Assembly (NCBI RefSeq): GCF_001613445.1
Contig: NZ_BDCJ01000003.1
Coordinates: forward strand, 124,001 to 188,000
Origin: Nocardia grenadensis NBRC 108939
GTDB taxonomy: Bacteria; Actinomycetota; Actinomycetes; Mycobacteriales; Mycobacteriaceae
DNA: 64,000 nt
Reading direction: 5' to 3'
This document shows, one piece after another, positions 44,239 to 54,200 of the stretch (positions are counted from its first letter, which is position 1; each line of letters opens with the position of its first letter). The translations under genes were made by a program, and so were the position numbers. The notes under the pieces were generated by a model, which made no database searches, was not told the origin of the DNA, and saw nothing but the letters and a program-made list of their open reading frames with translations.

Positions 44239-44439
44239 ACCGCGGGGCGAGCGCACTCGGGCAACCGGAAGCCGACCCCCGCGGAACGGCGAGGCGTGCG
44301 ATATCGCCGGTACGTTCCCGATGCGGCGGATTCGATATTCGCCGCGCGGCCGGCGCTTCGGGGCCGCACCGTGGAAATCACCGATGACGTCGGCCACCGT
44401 AGGTGACGATATCGCACAGCTGGACCGAGCCACCGGAGT

Positions 44440-44800
44440 CGGTGCGCGCCTGTGGTGTCCGGCCGTGGTCCAGGCAGGTGACCGAGGAGGAGTTGCCGGA
44501 CGCCGCGGCCGAGTTCACCGCAGCCGAAGCGGGCCGTGAAGGCACCAGCGTGGTGATCGGCCCGCCGGATGTGCCGGGTGCGGTCGCGGCGTCGAAAACC
44601 AAAGGCCTCGCGTTCGACGCCGTCCTGGTCGTGGAGCCGGAACGGATCCTCGCCGCCGGACCGCGGGGCGCGGCCGAACTGTATGTGGCCCTCACCCGGG
44701 CCACCCAACGGCTCGGTGTCCTGCACCGGCAGCCGCTGCCGGCGGCGCTGCACGGGCTCACCGACGCCGGGACACCGGTCCCGGCCGGGACGGTGCCCGG
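44440..44800 (+). pseudogene. C-terminal remnant of a HelD/UvrD-type helicase
   Basis: The frame reads VTEEELPDAAAEFTAAEAGR, then KTKGLAFDAVLVVEPERILA and RGAAELYVALTRATQRLGVL before ending in non-homologous sequence. 'KGLEFDAVLVVxP' and 'YVALTRATQRL' are helicase motifs V and VI of the HelD/UvrD superfamily, including the RNA-polymerase-associated HelD/HelR proteins. An internal deletion joins motif V directly to the domain before it (GPPDVPGAVAASKTKG). Walker A and B are absent, so it is inactive. Confidence 0.65.
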
Positions 44801-45049
44801 CGGTATCTCGACCCCGGATTTGAAATATAGTTCTCGCGAACTTCCGGCCACGCCGATCGGTCACAACTGCCCCGCCCCGCTCGCGATCTATGCTCAGTCC
44901 GCCCAGCGACCTGCCTCTTCTCCGAGAGCCGGGCAGTACGCACCCGCCGCGCGGAACCCCCGGTGGACCGAGGGACCGCCGGTAGCGCCGGCCTTCTCGA
45001 CGCGTTCCGGGCAACGACAGCGATCACCTCGTGTACAGGAAGGATCGGA

Positions 45050-45688
45050 ATGACCGAGTCCATCGCGGGAGTTGTGATACCCGACAGCCGGATGGTGGCC
45101 GAGGCCACCGAACTGGTGCGCGACAGCGCCCCGCCGCTACTGTTCCACCACTCCCGGCGCGTGTATCTGTTCGGGATGCTGTGGGGCCGCCGGCGCCGCC
45201 TCGATCCCGATCCCGAACTGCTCTACGTAGGCGCCCTCTTCCACGATCTGGGATTGACCGACGCCTATCGCACCACCCATCAGCGCTTCGAAGTCGACGG
45301 CGCGGACGAAGCGCGCCGTTTCCTCACCGCCCACGGCCTGGACACCGCGGCGGCTCAGCGGGTGTGGACGGCCATCGCCCTGCACACCACCCCCGGTATC
45401 CCCGAACATATGGAACCCGAGATCGCGCTGGTGAGCGCCGGTGTCGCCACCGATGTCCTCGGTATCGGCTACCACGACCTGGACCCCGACGAGATCCGCG
45501 CGGTGGTCGCGGCTCATCCACGGCCCGATTTCAAGAAGCAGATCCTGGCCGCCTTCGCCCATGGCTTCGCCGATCGACCCGACACCACCTTCGGCACCGT
45601 CAATGCCGATGTTCTCGCCCGTTTCCAGCCGGGCTTCACCCGCACCGATTTCGTGGACGTCATCGAAACCGGCCCCTGGCCCGAATAG
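45050..45688 (+). CDS. HD-domain phosphohydrolase-like protein
   Basis: A 212-residue metal-dependent HD-superfamily protein. The ligands are in LLFHHSRRVYLFGML (first His), LYVGALFHDLGLTDAY (HD pair) and AIALHTTPGIPEHMEPEIAL (later His), with a final Asp near GVATDVLGIGYHDLD. The pattern resembles the cyanamide-hydratase/HD subgroup of fungi and actinomycetes, but the substrate cannot be told. ATG at 45050 follows AGGAAGG. Convergent with the methyltransferase. Confidence 0.88.
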   Translation: MTESIAGVVIPDSRMVAEATELVRDSAPPLLFHHSRRVYLFGMLWGRRRRLDPDPELLYVGALFHDLGLTDAYRTTHQRFEVDGADEARRFLTAHGLDTAAAQRVWTAIALHTTPGIPEHMEPEIALVSAGVATDVLGIGYHDLDPDEIRAVVAAHPRPDFKKQILAAFAHGFADRPDTTFGTVNADVLARFQPGFTRTDFVDVIETGPWPE

Positions 45689-45700
45689 CCGCCGCGCCGC

Positions 45701-46351
45701 TCATTCGCGGGCGGGGGCGTCGTAGACCAGACTGTAGCGCCAGAACAGGCGGCGCCTGATCCGCGCCCCGGGCAGTTCGGCGGCGACGGCGGCACGGATC
45801 TCGGTCAGGGTCTCCCGTGGATCGGCGACAGGTGCCGACATATGCGGGGGCGGCGCCGTGGCGGGCGCCGGGTGCCGCATCATGCCCACCACGGGATTGG
45901 CCGCCACGGCAGGCAGGGCGGCGAATCCGTCGACGAGACCCGCCGCGCGGAAACAGCCGACGACGACCAACCGCCCGCCCGGGGCGAGGCTCTCCCGCAC
46001 CTCCCGCAGGGTGGAGGCCAGCGGAAGGTGGTGCAGCACAGCCACCAGGGTGATCGCGTCCCAGCGGCGACCCGGTTCACGCTCGGCGAAACCGGCTCGG
46101 ACCACCCGCACCGCCGGGTCGCCGGCGAACCGGCGCGCCGCGATTTCGGCTGTCGCGGTATCGGGTTCGAGCGCGGTGACCGTGAGACCCCGATCCCGCA
46201 ACCGGGCGGCGAGATTGCCGGTACCGCAGCCGATATCGAGCACCGTACGGGCTTTCGACGCGACCACCCGGTCGACGACCCAGCGGCCGTAATGGTCGTT
46301 GTGGCTCCACGGATGACGCCGGTTGAACCGGTCGAGTCGCGATATCGGCAT
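45701..46351 (-). CDS. Class I SAM-dependent methyltransferase
   Basis: A 216-residue Rossmann methyltransferase. SAM-binding motif VLDIGCGTGNLAARLRDRG, acidic loop VTALEPDTATAEIA, motif after the fourth strand WDAITLVAVLHHLPLASTL and then LAPGGRLVVVGCF. The N-terminus (MPISRLDRFNRRHPWSHNDHYGRWVVDRV) matches an actinobacterial subfamily. Substrate unknown. ATG at 46351 by homology; a GTG 63 bases upstream is possible. Confidence 0.9.
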   Translation of the reverse strand: MPISRLDRFNRRHPWSHNDHYGRWVVDRVVASKARTVLDIGCGTGNLAARLRDRGLTVTALEPDTATAEIAARRFAGDPAVRVVRAGFAEREPGRRWDAITLVAVLHHLPLASTLREVRESLAPGGRLVVVGCFRAAGLVDGFAALPAVAANPVVGMMRHPAPATAPPPHMSAPVADPRETLTEIRAAVAAELPGARIRRRLFWRYSLVYDAPARE

Positions 46352-46506
46352 CCCCGCATTCTGCCGCCCACGCTCGGCCCGACGCAGCCCGGAATCGCCG
46401 TCCTCGCTGTTCACACGATCGCGAGAATTTCTCCACCTGAGCACGGGCTGAGAATCCCGCGCCCGATTCCTCCGGTTACGAATGCGTCACGATACGATCG
46501 CGCCCC

Positions 46507-49500
46507 GTGACGGACACCATGGTGCGGGCGGACGAGGCGCCCACGGGCGAGCAACCACCACCACCGCGGCCGGCACACGGTAGACGGGCCAAGTGGATCG
46601 CCGTGATCGCCGGCCTGTTCGCGACAGTGCTCGCGGTGGCGGTACCGCTGCTGCCGGTACACGTGAACAAGACGACCATCGGCTGGCCGCAGCAGGGGTC
46701 GGCCCGCAGTATCACCGCGCCCCTGGTGTCCTACGCTCCGGTCACCTTCGATGTCACCGTGCCCGGCGCGGCACTGGACCAGCTGGCCGATACCGGCGGG
46801 CTGGTCGCGGCGACCATGCCCGCGGGGGCGCCCGACCTCGAGAAGTACGGATTCGTCGCCCGGGTACAACCGGCACGGGACGGCGAGCCGGCCCACCTCG
46901 AGGTGGTACTGCGCAGTCAGTCCATGTTCAGCGCGCCGCTCGACCGACTCCGCGACGCCACGCTCACGGTCCGATCCGACAGCGTCGCGACAACCGCCGA
47001 GCTCACCGGCACCGATACCGAACCGCTCCTCCTGGCCGGGGACTTCCGGCCGCAGGTGGTCGGCGTGTTCAGTGATCTGGCCACCCCGGCCGGTGCCGTG
47101 GTCGAGGTGGAGGTCGACAGCCGGTTCTCGGTCACCCCGACATTCACCAAACGCGCCGCGACCGTGCTGGCGGTGGTGCTGGCGGCGGTCGCCCTGGTCG
47201 CGCTGCTGAGGCTCGACCGGTCCGACGGACGCCGGATCCGCCGACTCGTGCCGCAGCGCTGGCGCACCTTCACCGGTATCGACGCGGGTGTCCTCACGAC
47301 GCTGGTGCTGTGGCATTTCATCGGCTCCACCACTTCCGACGACGGCTACCAATTCGGCATGGCCCGCACCTCGCTGGTCTCCGGCTATATGGCCAACTAT
47401 TTCCGGTTCTTCGGCGTGCCGGAGAATCCGGTCGGTACGCCGCCTTACGACGTGATCGCGCAGCTGACCGAGATCAGTATCGCCAGTCCGTGGGTGCGCC
47501 TGCCCACCCTGCTGGCCGGGATCCTCGCGTGGCTCACCCTGAGCCGTGAGGTGATTCCCCGGCTCGGTGCCGGGCTGCGCCGCGACCGCATTGTGGTCGG
47601 CACCGGCGCGCTGGGCTTCCTCGCCATCTGGCTGCCCTACAACAACGGGCTGCGACCGGAACCGGTGATCGCGGTCGCCGTCCTACTCACCTGGGTTTTC
47701 GTCGAACACGCCATCGCGAGCAGACGCCTGCTCCCGTATGCGATCGCGATCATGATCGCGGCGTTCAGTCTCACCGCCGCGCCATCGGGGGTGATCTGTT
47801 TCGCACCGCTGGCGGCCGGTGCGCGCTCGATGGTGCGATTCGGGATCCGGCGGGCCCGCGCACTGGCGGTGACCACCGCACGTCGCGGCCGGGATATCGG
47901 TTGGCCCGCGCGCATTTCGGCCTACGGTGCGCTACTGGCCCCGCTGGCCGCGGCCGGCACCCTGGTACTCGTCTTCGCCTTCGGCGTCCAACCGCTGTCG
48001 GCGATGTTCGAGATGACCCGGGTGCACAACGCGGTCGGCCCGTCGGTGCCCTGGTTCGACGACTACCAGGCCTATCAGCGGCTGTTCACCGCCACCGCCG
48101 ACGGCTCGATCGGGCGCCGTTTCGGGGTCGTCGCGATGTGGCTCGGCCTGCTGGTGTGCGCCTTCGTGCTGCTGCGCAAGGGCGGGCGTATCCCCTTCAT
48201 CACCTCAGGGCCGGCGAAACGCCTGCTCGGCATCACCTTCGGCGCGATGCTGCTGATGGCGACCGTACCCACGAAGTTCACCCACCACAACGGCGTGTTC
48301 GCCGGTCTCGCCGGCGCCGTCGCGGTGGTCACCGCGGTGGCGGTGGGCCCGAGAGTGATGCGGGCGCCGCGGTATCGTGCTCTCTTCGCCGCCATCGTGG
48401 CGGTAACGCTCGCGCAGATCTTCACCGGCGTCAACAAATGGTTCTACGCCTCCGGGCACGGTATTCCGTGGTGGGATACGGCTCCGGCGATCGGCGGCGT
48501 CGGGATGAGCGAGATATTCCTGATCGTCGCCGTGCTGTGCCTGGCACTCGCCGGGTGGTGGCATCTGCGGGCCCCGGAACCGGGTACTCCGCACCGGGTT
48601 TCGCCGCGGGCCTGGCGGCTGGTGAAGATCCCGCCGCTGACGGTGGCGGCGGCCGTGATCGTGATCTTCCAGGTGGGTTCATTCGCCACCGCCGCGGCCA
48701 CCCAGTATCCGGCGTTCTCGCTGGCCCGCTCGAATGTCGATGCCGTACTGGGGAAGCCGTGCGGACTGGCCGACGATGTCTTGGTCGAATCCGACCCGAA
48801 CACCTCGATGCTCCCGCCACTGACCGGTGACGCCGCCACGACGTTCGCGGCGGACGCCGAGGGCTTCGTTCCCGGCGGGGTCGCCGATGCCACGTCCGAC
48901 GACGATCAACCCGCGGACGACAACAGCCTCGCCGCTGCCCTGAACGATACCTCCGACGGCACCTCGGTCACCCAGACCGGCGGCGCACCACTGCCGTTCG
49001 GCCTGGCGAACACCACCCCCGTACTCGGTACCGCCGGACAGCGGGCATCGGCCGAACTGACCACCGGCTGGTACCGTTTGCCCGACCCGGCCGACCGCGC
49101 CGGGATCATGGCGATCACCGCGGCGGGCCGCTTCCGGGCGATCACCCAGGACGGCGAGGTCATGCCGGGACAACCCGTCGATATCGAGTACGGTGTCACC
49201 GATCCGGTGTCCGGAGCGCGTTCGCTCGGACAGGTGATGCCCATCGATATCGGACCGACTCCCTCGTGGCGTAATCTGCGCGTTCCGCTGGACGAGATCC
49301 CGGACCGGGCGGATGTGGTCCGGATCGTCGCCCAGGACCGGACACTCGATCCCGACCAGTGGATCGCGTTGACCCCGCCGCGGATTCCGCAGACACGCAC
49401 GCTCGACGAGCTGATCGGCTCCGACCAGCCGGTGCTGCTCGACTGGGCGGTGGGATTGCAGTTTCCGTGCCAGCGTCCGTTCGATCACAAGGACGGTATC

Positions 49501-49779
49501 GCCCAGGCTCCCGGCTGGCGCATCCTGCCCGACCGTCCCGCCGCGAACACCACCAACCTCTGGCAGCGCCACGACGGTGGCGGACCGCTGGGCTGGAGTC
49601 GCCAGTTGCTGCGCTCACAGACCCTGGCCACCTATCTGAAAGACGACTGGAGTCACGATTGGGGGCAGTTACAGCGGCTCACGCCTGTGGACGCCTCGGC
49701 CCGTCCGGCCGCGCCGAGCGTGACCCGGCGAGAACATTCCGGGTTGTGGAGCCCCGGCCCCATCAACGTCACCTGGTGA
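46507..49779 (+). CDS. Emb-type arabinosyltransferase (arabinogalactan/lipoarabinomannan synthesis)
   Basis: A 1090-residue GT-C glycosyltransferase that adds arabinose from decaprenyl-phosphoryl-arabinose to cell-wall polysaccharide. Residues 1-45 are cytoplasmic plus helix 1; 50-215 form the first extracytoplasmic jelly-roll; about twelve helices follow (225-735); the C-terminal carbohydrate-binding domain runs from 740 to 1090. The catalytic acidic pair lies in GSTTSDDGYQFGMAR; NNGLRPEPVIAV corresponds to the ethambutol-resistance region of EmbB. It stands alone with GTG start, not in an embCAB array. Which of EmbA, B or C it equals cannot be fixed here. Confidence 0.93.
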   Translation: MTDTMVRADEAPTGEQPPPPRPAHGRRAKWIAVIAGLFATVLAVAVPLLPVHVNKTTIGWPQQGSARSITAPLVSYAPVTFDVTVPGAALDQLADTGGLVAATMPAGAPDLEKYGFVARVQPARDGEPAHLEVVLRSQSMFSAPLDRLRDATLTVRSDSVATTAELTGTDTEPLLLAGDFRPQVVGVFSDLATPAGAVVEVEVDSRFSVTPTFTKRAATVLAVVLAAVALVALLRLDRSDGRRIRRLVPQRWRTFTGIDAGVLTTLVLWHFIGSTTSDDGYQFGMARTSLVSGYMANYFRFFGVPENPVGTPPYDVIAQLTEISIASPWVRLPTLLAGILAWLTLSREVIPRLGAGLRRDRIVVGTGALGFLAIWLPYNNGLRPEPVIAVAVLLTWVFVEHAIASRRLLPYAIAIMIAAFSLTAAPSGVICFAPLAAGARSMVRFGIRRARALAVTTARRGRDIGWPARISAYGALLAPLAAAGTLVLVFAFGVQPLSAMFEMTRVHNAVGPSVPWFDDYQAYQRLFTATADGSIGRRFGVVAMWLGLLVCAFVLLRKGGRIPFITSGPAKRLLGITFGAMLLMATVPTKFTHHNGVFAGLAGAVAVVTAVAVGPRVMRAPRYRALFAAIVAVTLAQIFTGVNKWFYASGHGIPWWDTAPAIGGVGMSEIFLIVAVLCLALAGWWHLRAPEPGTPHRVSPRAWRLVKIPPLTVAAAVIVIFQVGSFATAAATQYPAFSLARSNVDAVLGKPCGLADDVLVESDPNTSMLPPLTGDAATTFAADAEGFVPGGVADATSDDDQPADDNSLAAALNDTSDGTSVTQTGGAPLPFGLANTTPVLGTAGQRASAELTTGWYRLPDPADRAGIMAITAAGRFRAITQDGEVMPGQPVDIEYGVTDPVSGARSLGQVMPIDIGPTPSWRNLRVPLDEIPDRADVVRIVAQDRTLDPDQWIALTPPRIPQTRTLDELIGSDQPVLLDWAVGLQFPCQRPFDHKDGIAQAPGWRILPDRPAANTTNLWQRHDGGGPLGWSRQLLRSQTLATYLKDDWSHDWGQLQRLTPVDASARPAAPSVTRREHSGLWSPGPINVTW

Positions 49780-50208
49780 CCGGAGTCGCCGCGCCCAACG
49801 CGCGGGCCCGGCGCCGGCCGCCGGTATCCCGGTGACGCTCCCCTGGTTATCGGAAGAAAACGCTTTGAACGAACCAGCGTTACTGCGCGGCCGGTGTACC
49901 ACCGCAAGCCGAACTCACCGTCTCGCCGGAACATCTGTCCGCGGCGGTCCTCGGCATACCGGCCGTCATGACATGGCTCGAGGCCGTTTCCGCGGCGACC
50001 CGGCACCGTCGAACTGCTGAATACGGCTCCGCCCCGGCCCGATGTTCCGGGACTCGTTCACCGGACCCGGTTTCCGGCCGACCCGCCCCTCGGGTGGCGG
50101 CCGGAAACCGCGTCCCTGACGATCGACCGGCGGGGATTCGCGGGCGCGTCGCGCCGCCGGCTCTACGACCGGGGTTCGGTGCCACGCGGTACGCCGGACC
50201 GGGCAGAT
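49780..50208. other. Gap between arabinosyltransferase and MbtH genes, with coding-like fragments
   Basis: 429 bp. Rightward frames give a protein-like stretch PQAELTVSPEHLSAAVLGIP followed by MTWLEAVSAATRHRRTAEYG (about 49900-50025). After a frame change there is RFPADPPLGWRPETASLTID and RRGFAGASRRRLYDRG (about 50075-50180). I could not assign a family. It may be debris of a small gene or chance. Confidence 0.35.
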
Positions 50209-50445
50209 TCACTGAACGGCGGCCGGTCCCTGATCGGCGGTGGTCGCCTCGCGCAAACTGCTGGGCCGCATATCGGTCCAGTTCCGCTCGACGTAGTCGA
50301 TACAGGCCGACCGGCCGGCGTCGCCGAAGGCGATCCGCCACCCGTGCGGCACCTCGGCGAAAGCCGGCCACAGGGAATGCTGGTTCTCGTCGTTGACCAA
50401 TACGAAGAAGCGGCCGTCCACGTCGTCGAACGGGTTCGCGCTCAT
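50209..50445 (-). CDS. MbtH-like protein (NRPS adenylation-domain partner)
   Basis: A 78-residue MbtH-family protein that binds A domains and supports their folding and activity. The family signature is complete: [40 protein letters not shown] and [18 protein letters not shown] (usual NxExQxSLWP, GW and WTDMRP elements). ATG at 50445 gives better spacing to GGGAG than the ATG 6 bases earlier. It is the last gene of the leftward unit NRPS-fkbM-mbtH. Confidence 0.97.
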   Translation of the reverse strand: MSANPFDDVDGRFFVLVNDENQHSLWPAFAEVPHGWRIAFGDAGRSACIDYVERNWTDMRPSSLREATTADQGPAAVQ

Positions 50446-50497
50446 ATTCATTTCTCCCGGATCGTCGTTGTTGTCCTGCCGGCACCCCACGTGGGGA

Positions 50498-51280
50498 TCA
50501 CGCGGCTCGGCTCGCGTAGACCTCGTACAGATCGGTGCCGCGCAGGCTCGGATCCTGCCGGATCCAGGTGGTCAGCCCGTGAATACTCAGCAGCTCGCGG
50601 AACTCTGTCAGGCGCCCGGCGGCGTCGTGCACCTCCGCCACCACCGTGCGTATCCGCGGCCAGTCCCGCGCGGCGACGCCCCGCAGCACATCGAGTTCCG
50701 CTCGTTCCACATCGACCTTCAGCACCCCGATCTCGGCATCCGGCCCGTGTTCGTCCAGGATCGCCGATACCGTCGTCACTTCGACCTCGATCTGTTCGCC
50801 CTGATGCAGTCCGGCGGTGATGAGTTCGATCGCCTCGTCGTCGAGACCGCTGTTGCGCAGGAATACCCGGGTGGCCTCGTCGTCCTCGGCGCGATCGGCA
50901 TACAGGCCCGAGTTGGCCGGAGCCTGCGGATACCAGGTGAGTGGAAGGATACCGGGCGCGGCGCCGACCGCGGTCCGCACGGCTACGGCGTGCGGGACAT
51001 GGGCATTCAGATTGCTCTGCAAGCAGCGGAACGTCGCCGGTACGGGTTCGGCCGCGAGCACCCGGGCGCCGGGACAGATATCGGCGAACAGCATCGCGGC
51101 CAGACCGATGTTCGCGCCGATATCGAGGACGAGGTCCCCCGGTCGTAGCCGGGCGGCGGCCTGCCGGTAGAAACCGGTCGCCGAGGTGATCTCACCCCAG
51201 AGGAATCGCGCCTCCGCCGGGCTCGGGCAGTCGACCACTCTGCCGTCGTCGAGTTTCAGCGTCTGTTGCGTGTTCAGCAT
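50498..51280 (-). CDS. FkbM family methyltransferase in the NRPS operon
   Basis: A 260-residue SAM-dependent O-methyltransferase of FkbM type. Motif [18 protein letters not shown], acidic loop [18 protein letters not shown] and the family motif [18 protein letters not shown] are present. The start ATG overlaps the NRPS stop (ATGCTGA), so it is translated with the synthetase and likely tailors the peptide, for example by O-methylation of a hydroxyl such as that of Thr. That substrate is inference. It lies 52 bp before mbtH. Confidence 0.92.
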   Translation of the reverse strand: MLNTQQTLKLDDGRVVDCPSPAEARFLWGEITSATGFYRQAAARLRPGDLVLDIGANIGLAAMLFADICPGARVLAAEPVPATFRCLQSNLNAHVPHAVAVRTAVGAAPGILPLTWYPQAPANSGLYADRAEDDEATRVFLRNSGLDDEAIELITAGLHQGEQIEVEVTTVSAILDEHGPDAEIGVLKVDVERAELDVLRGVAARDWPRIRTVVAEVHDAAGRLTEFRELLSIHGLTTWIRQDPSLRGTDLYEVYASRAA

Positions 51281-54200
51281 TGCGCTACGGCCCTTTCTAT
51301 TACCGCACCGACAACGGTCAGTGCCTCGGGATGGCTCAGCTCGAGGTGCCGGACATCGACCACCCGGTTGTGGATCTCCCCGGTCACATAGCGTCGCCAC
51401 GAGCGGGCCAGCGCGTCGTGATCGGAGTGGTCCTTTCCGGCGGTGAAGAAGTACAGGTCGCCGTCGAAGACCCCCGGCCGGTACCGGTCGGCGATCCCCG
51501 CGGCGGTCTCGAAACTCGTCATGACGCGGTCCACCTGTTCGGCGGTGAACATCGCGGTGCCGAGTACTTGCTCTCGGACGACCGCCCAGGCCTGCTCGTG
51601 GGTGTCGGCACGGACGTCGTCGCCGAGATCGAACAGCTCACGCCAGCCGCCGAGCAGATCCGCCATCAACCGTCCCGGTGGCCCATCGCCGGCCGCCTCC
51701 GGCGCCGCGGCATCACCGGACAGCTCCACGGCGCTGTCCAGCAGCGCCAGCAGCCCGACTTCCGCGCCCGCGCGCCGGAGCCGGACCGCCACGGCATGCG
51801 CGATCTGCCCGCCGAGCGACCAGCCGAGCAGGTGGTACGGCCCGTCCGGCTGAACCCGGCGGATTTCGCTCACATAGCGGCCGGCCAGCTCGTCCACCGA
51901 TTCCGCCGGCGGCTCACCGGCCACCACATGCGGATCCTGCAGACCGTAGACCGGACGCTCCGCGTGCACGTGCTCGACGAGACCGCCGTAGAACCAGGCC
52001 AGCCCACCCGCCGGATGCACACAGAACAGCGGCGGCTCGGAACCGCTCGCCCGCAGCGGCAGCAGCACCTGCAGACCCGATCCGCCCTCGGCCTCGTCGG
52101 CCCGGCGGGCCAAGGCCTCCGGTGTGGCGTCGTCGAACATCCACGGCAGCGCGATCGTCACCCCGCGCGCCTTCAGTTCGCGCACCACCATGGTGGCCAG
52201 CAGCGAGTTGCCGCCCAGATCGAAGAACCCGTCCGAGACTCCGACGGGCCCGACGCCCAGTACCTCGGCGTACACCTCGCTGATCGCCTTCTCCGTGCCC
52301 GTCCGGGGGGCGACGAATTCGCTCGCGGCATTGCCGGGATCCGGTGCGGGCAGAGCCGTGCGGTCGAGTTTGCCGTTGACCGTCAACGGCAGATCGGGCA
52401 GCACCGTGATGGCCGCGGGCACCATATAGCCGGTCAGCACCTCGGCGGCCGTCGCCCGGATCGCGGCCGGATCGAGCTGCGCGTCCTCGGCGGCCACCAC
52501 GTAACCGATCAGCTGGTCTATCCCGTGCCCGGGCCGGTGCACGGCGGCCGCGGCGCGCACGACACCGGGATGCCGGAGCAGCGCCGTTTCGACCTCGCCC
52601 AATTCGATGCGGTAGCCGCGCAGCTGGATCTGGGCGTCGACGCGGCCGAGATAGCGCAGTGCGAGTCCGTGCTCGCCGTCCTGCCACCGGCCGATATCGC
52701 CGGACCGGTAGAGCCGGGCCCCGGCCGGCCCGTACGGGTTCGCCACGAACCGGCCCGCCGTCGTCGCGGGAGCGCCCAGGTAGCCGCGCGCGAGCTGTCC
52801 TCCGGCCACATAGATCTCACCGGGCACGCCGACGGGCACCGGGCGCAGGCGCTCGTCGAGTACATAGACCCGCATACCCGGCAGCGGCGTACCGATCCCC
52901 GCGCTTTCGGGTCCGGTGACCTCACCGAATGTCACATGCACGGTGGTCTCGGTGATCCCGTACATATTGATCAGCCGGGGCGATCCGGGCGCGTGGGCCG
53001 CGAACCAGCCGGCCAGCCGCGCCGCGTCCAACGCCTCACCGCCGAACACCACATACCGCAGCGCGAGTTCGGGCCCGCCACGACCGGCGGCACGGCGCTC
53101 CCGGTCCGCCTCGGCGAATCCGTAGAACGCCGACGGTGTCTGGCTCAGGACCGTCACCCCTTCTCGGGCGACCAGGTCGGCGAAGGCCTCCGGCGAACGG
53201 GACACCTCGTAGTCGACCACGACCAGCCGGCCACCGGTCAGCAGCGCGCCCCACATCTCCCAGACCGCGAAATCGAAAGCGTAGGAATGGAACAGGGTCC
53301 ACACATCGCCGGGACCGAAATCGAAACGGCCGGGCACTTCGGTGAACAGGGTGACGGCTTCGCGGTGGCTCACCGTCACGCCTTTGGGGCGGCCCGTGGA
53401 GCCCGACGTGTAGATCACGTACGCCGTGTTGTCCGGCCGGGCGACCGACAACACCGGAGCCGGCACCGCGGCGGCTGTCGCGCAGTCCTCCACGAGCAGC
53501 ACCGGAGCCGGGACCTCGGGCACCGCCGATACCGTCCGCGCCGAGGCGAGCACCGCCACCGGGCGGGCATCGTCGAGCACGAACCGCAACCGTTGCTCCG
53601 GATAGGCCACATCCAGCGGCAGATATCCGGCACCGGTGCGCACCACGGCCAGCAGGGCGGCGACCAGATCCACCGAACGGGACAGAGCCACGGCCACCAG
53701 CGTTTCCGGACCCGCCCCGCATTCGGCCAATCGGGCGGCGATCAGACCGGCGCGCCGATCCAGCTCCGCGTAGGTCAGCGCCGAGCGGCCGTCGGTCACC
53801 GCGACGGAATCGGGCCGCTCCGTGACCCGCGCCGCGAACAGGTGCGCCAGAGTCGTCTCGGGGACCGCCGTACCGGTGGGTCCGGCCGCGTCCAGCAGCG
53901 CGCGCCGCTGCGCGGTGTCGAGGAGGTCGATATCACCGACGACGACCTTCGGATCCGCCGTCACCTCCGCGAGGATCCGCATATAGGCCCGCGCGAACCG
54001 GTGCATCGTCGCCGCGACGAACAGGTCCGTCGCGAAGGTGAGCCGGCCCACGAGACCGCCCGGACGGCCCGCCTCGTCGAACCGTTCCGCGAGCTTCACG
54101 TTCAGATCCGCCTGTGCCTGTTCGAAACCGTCCTCGACCGGTTCGACGGTGAGACCGGGCAGCCGGACCGCGGCCCGGCTCAGGTTCTGGACATCAAGTG

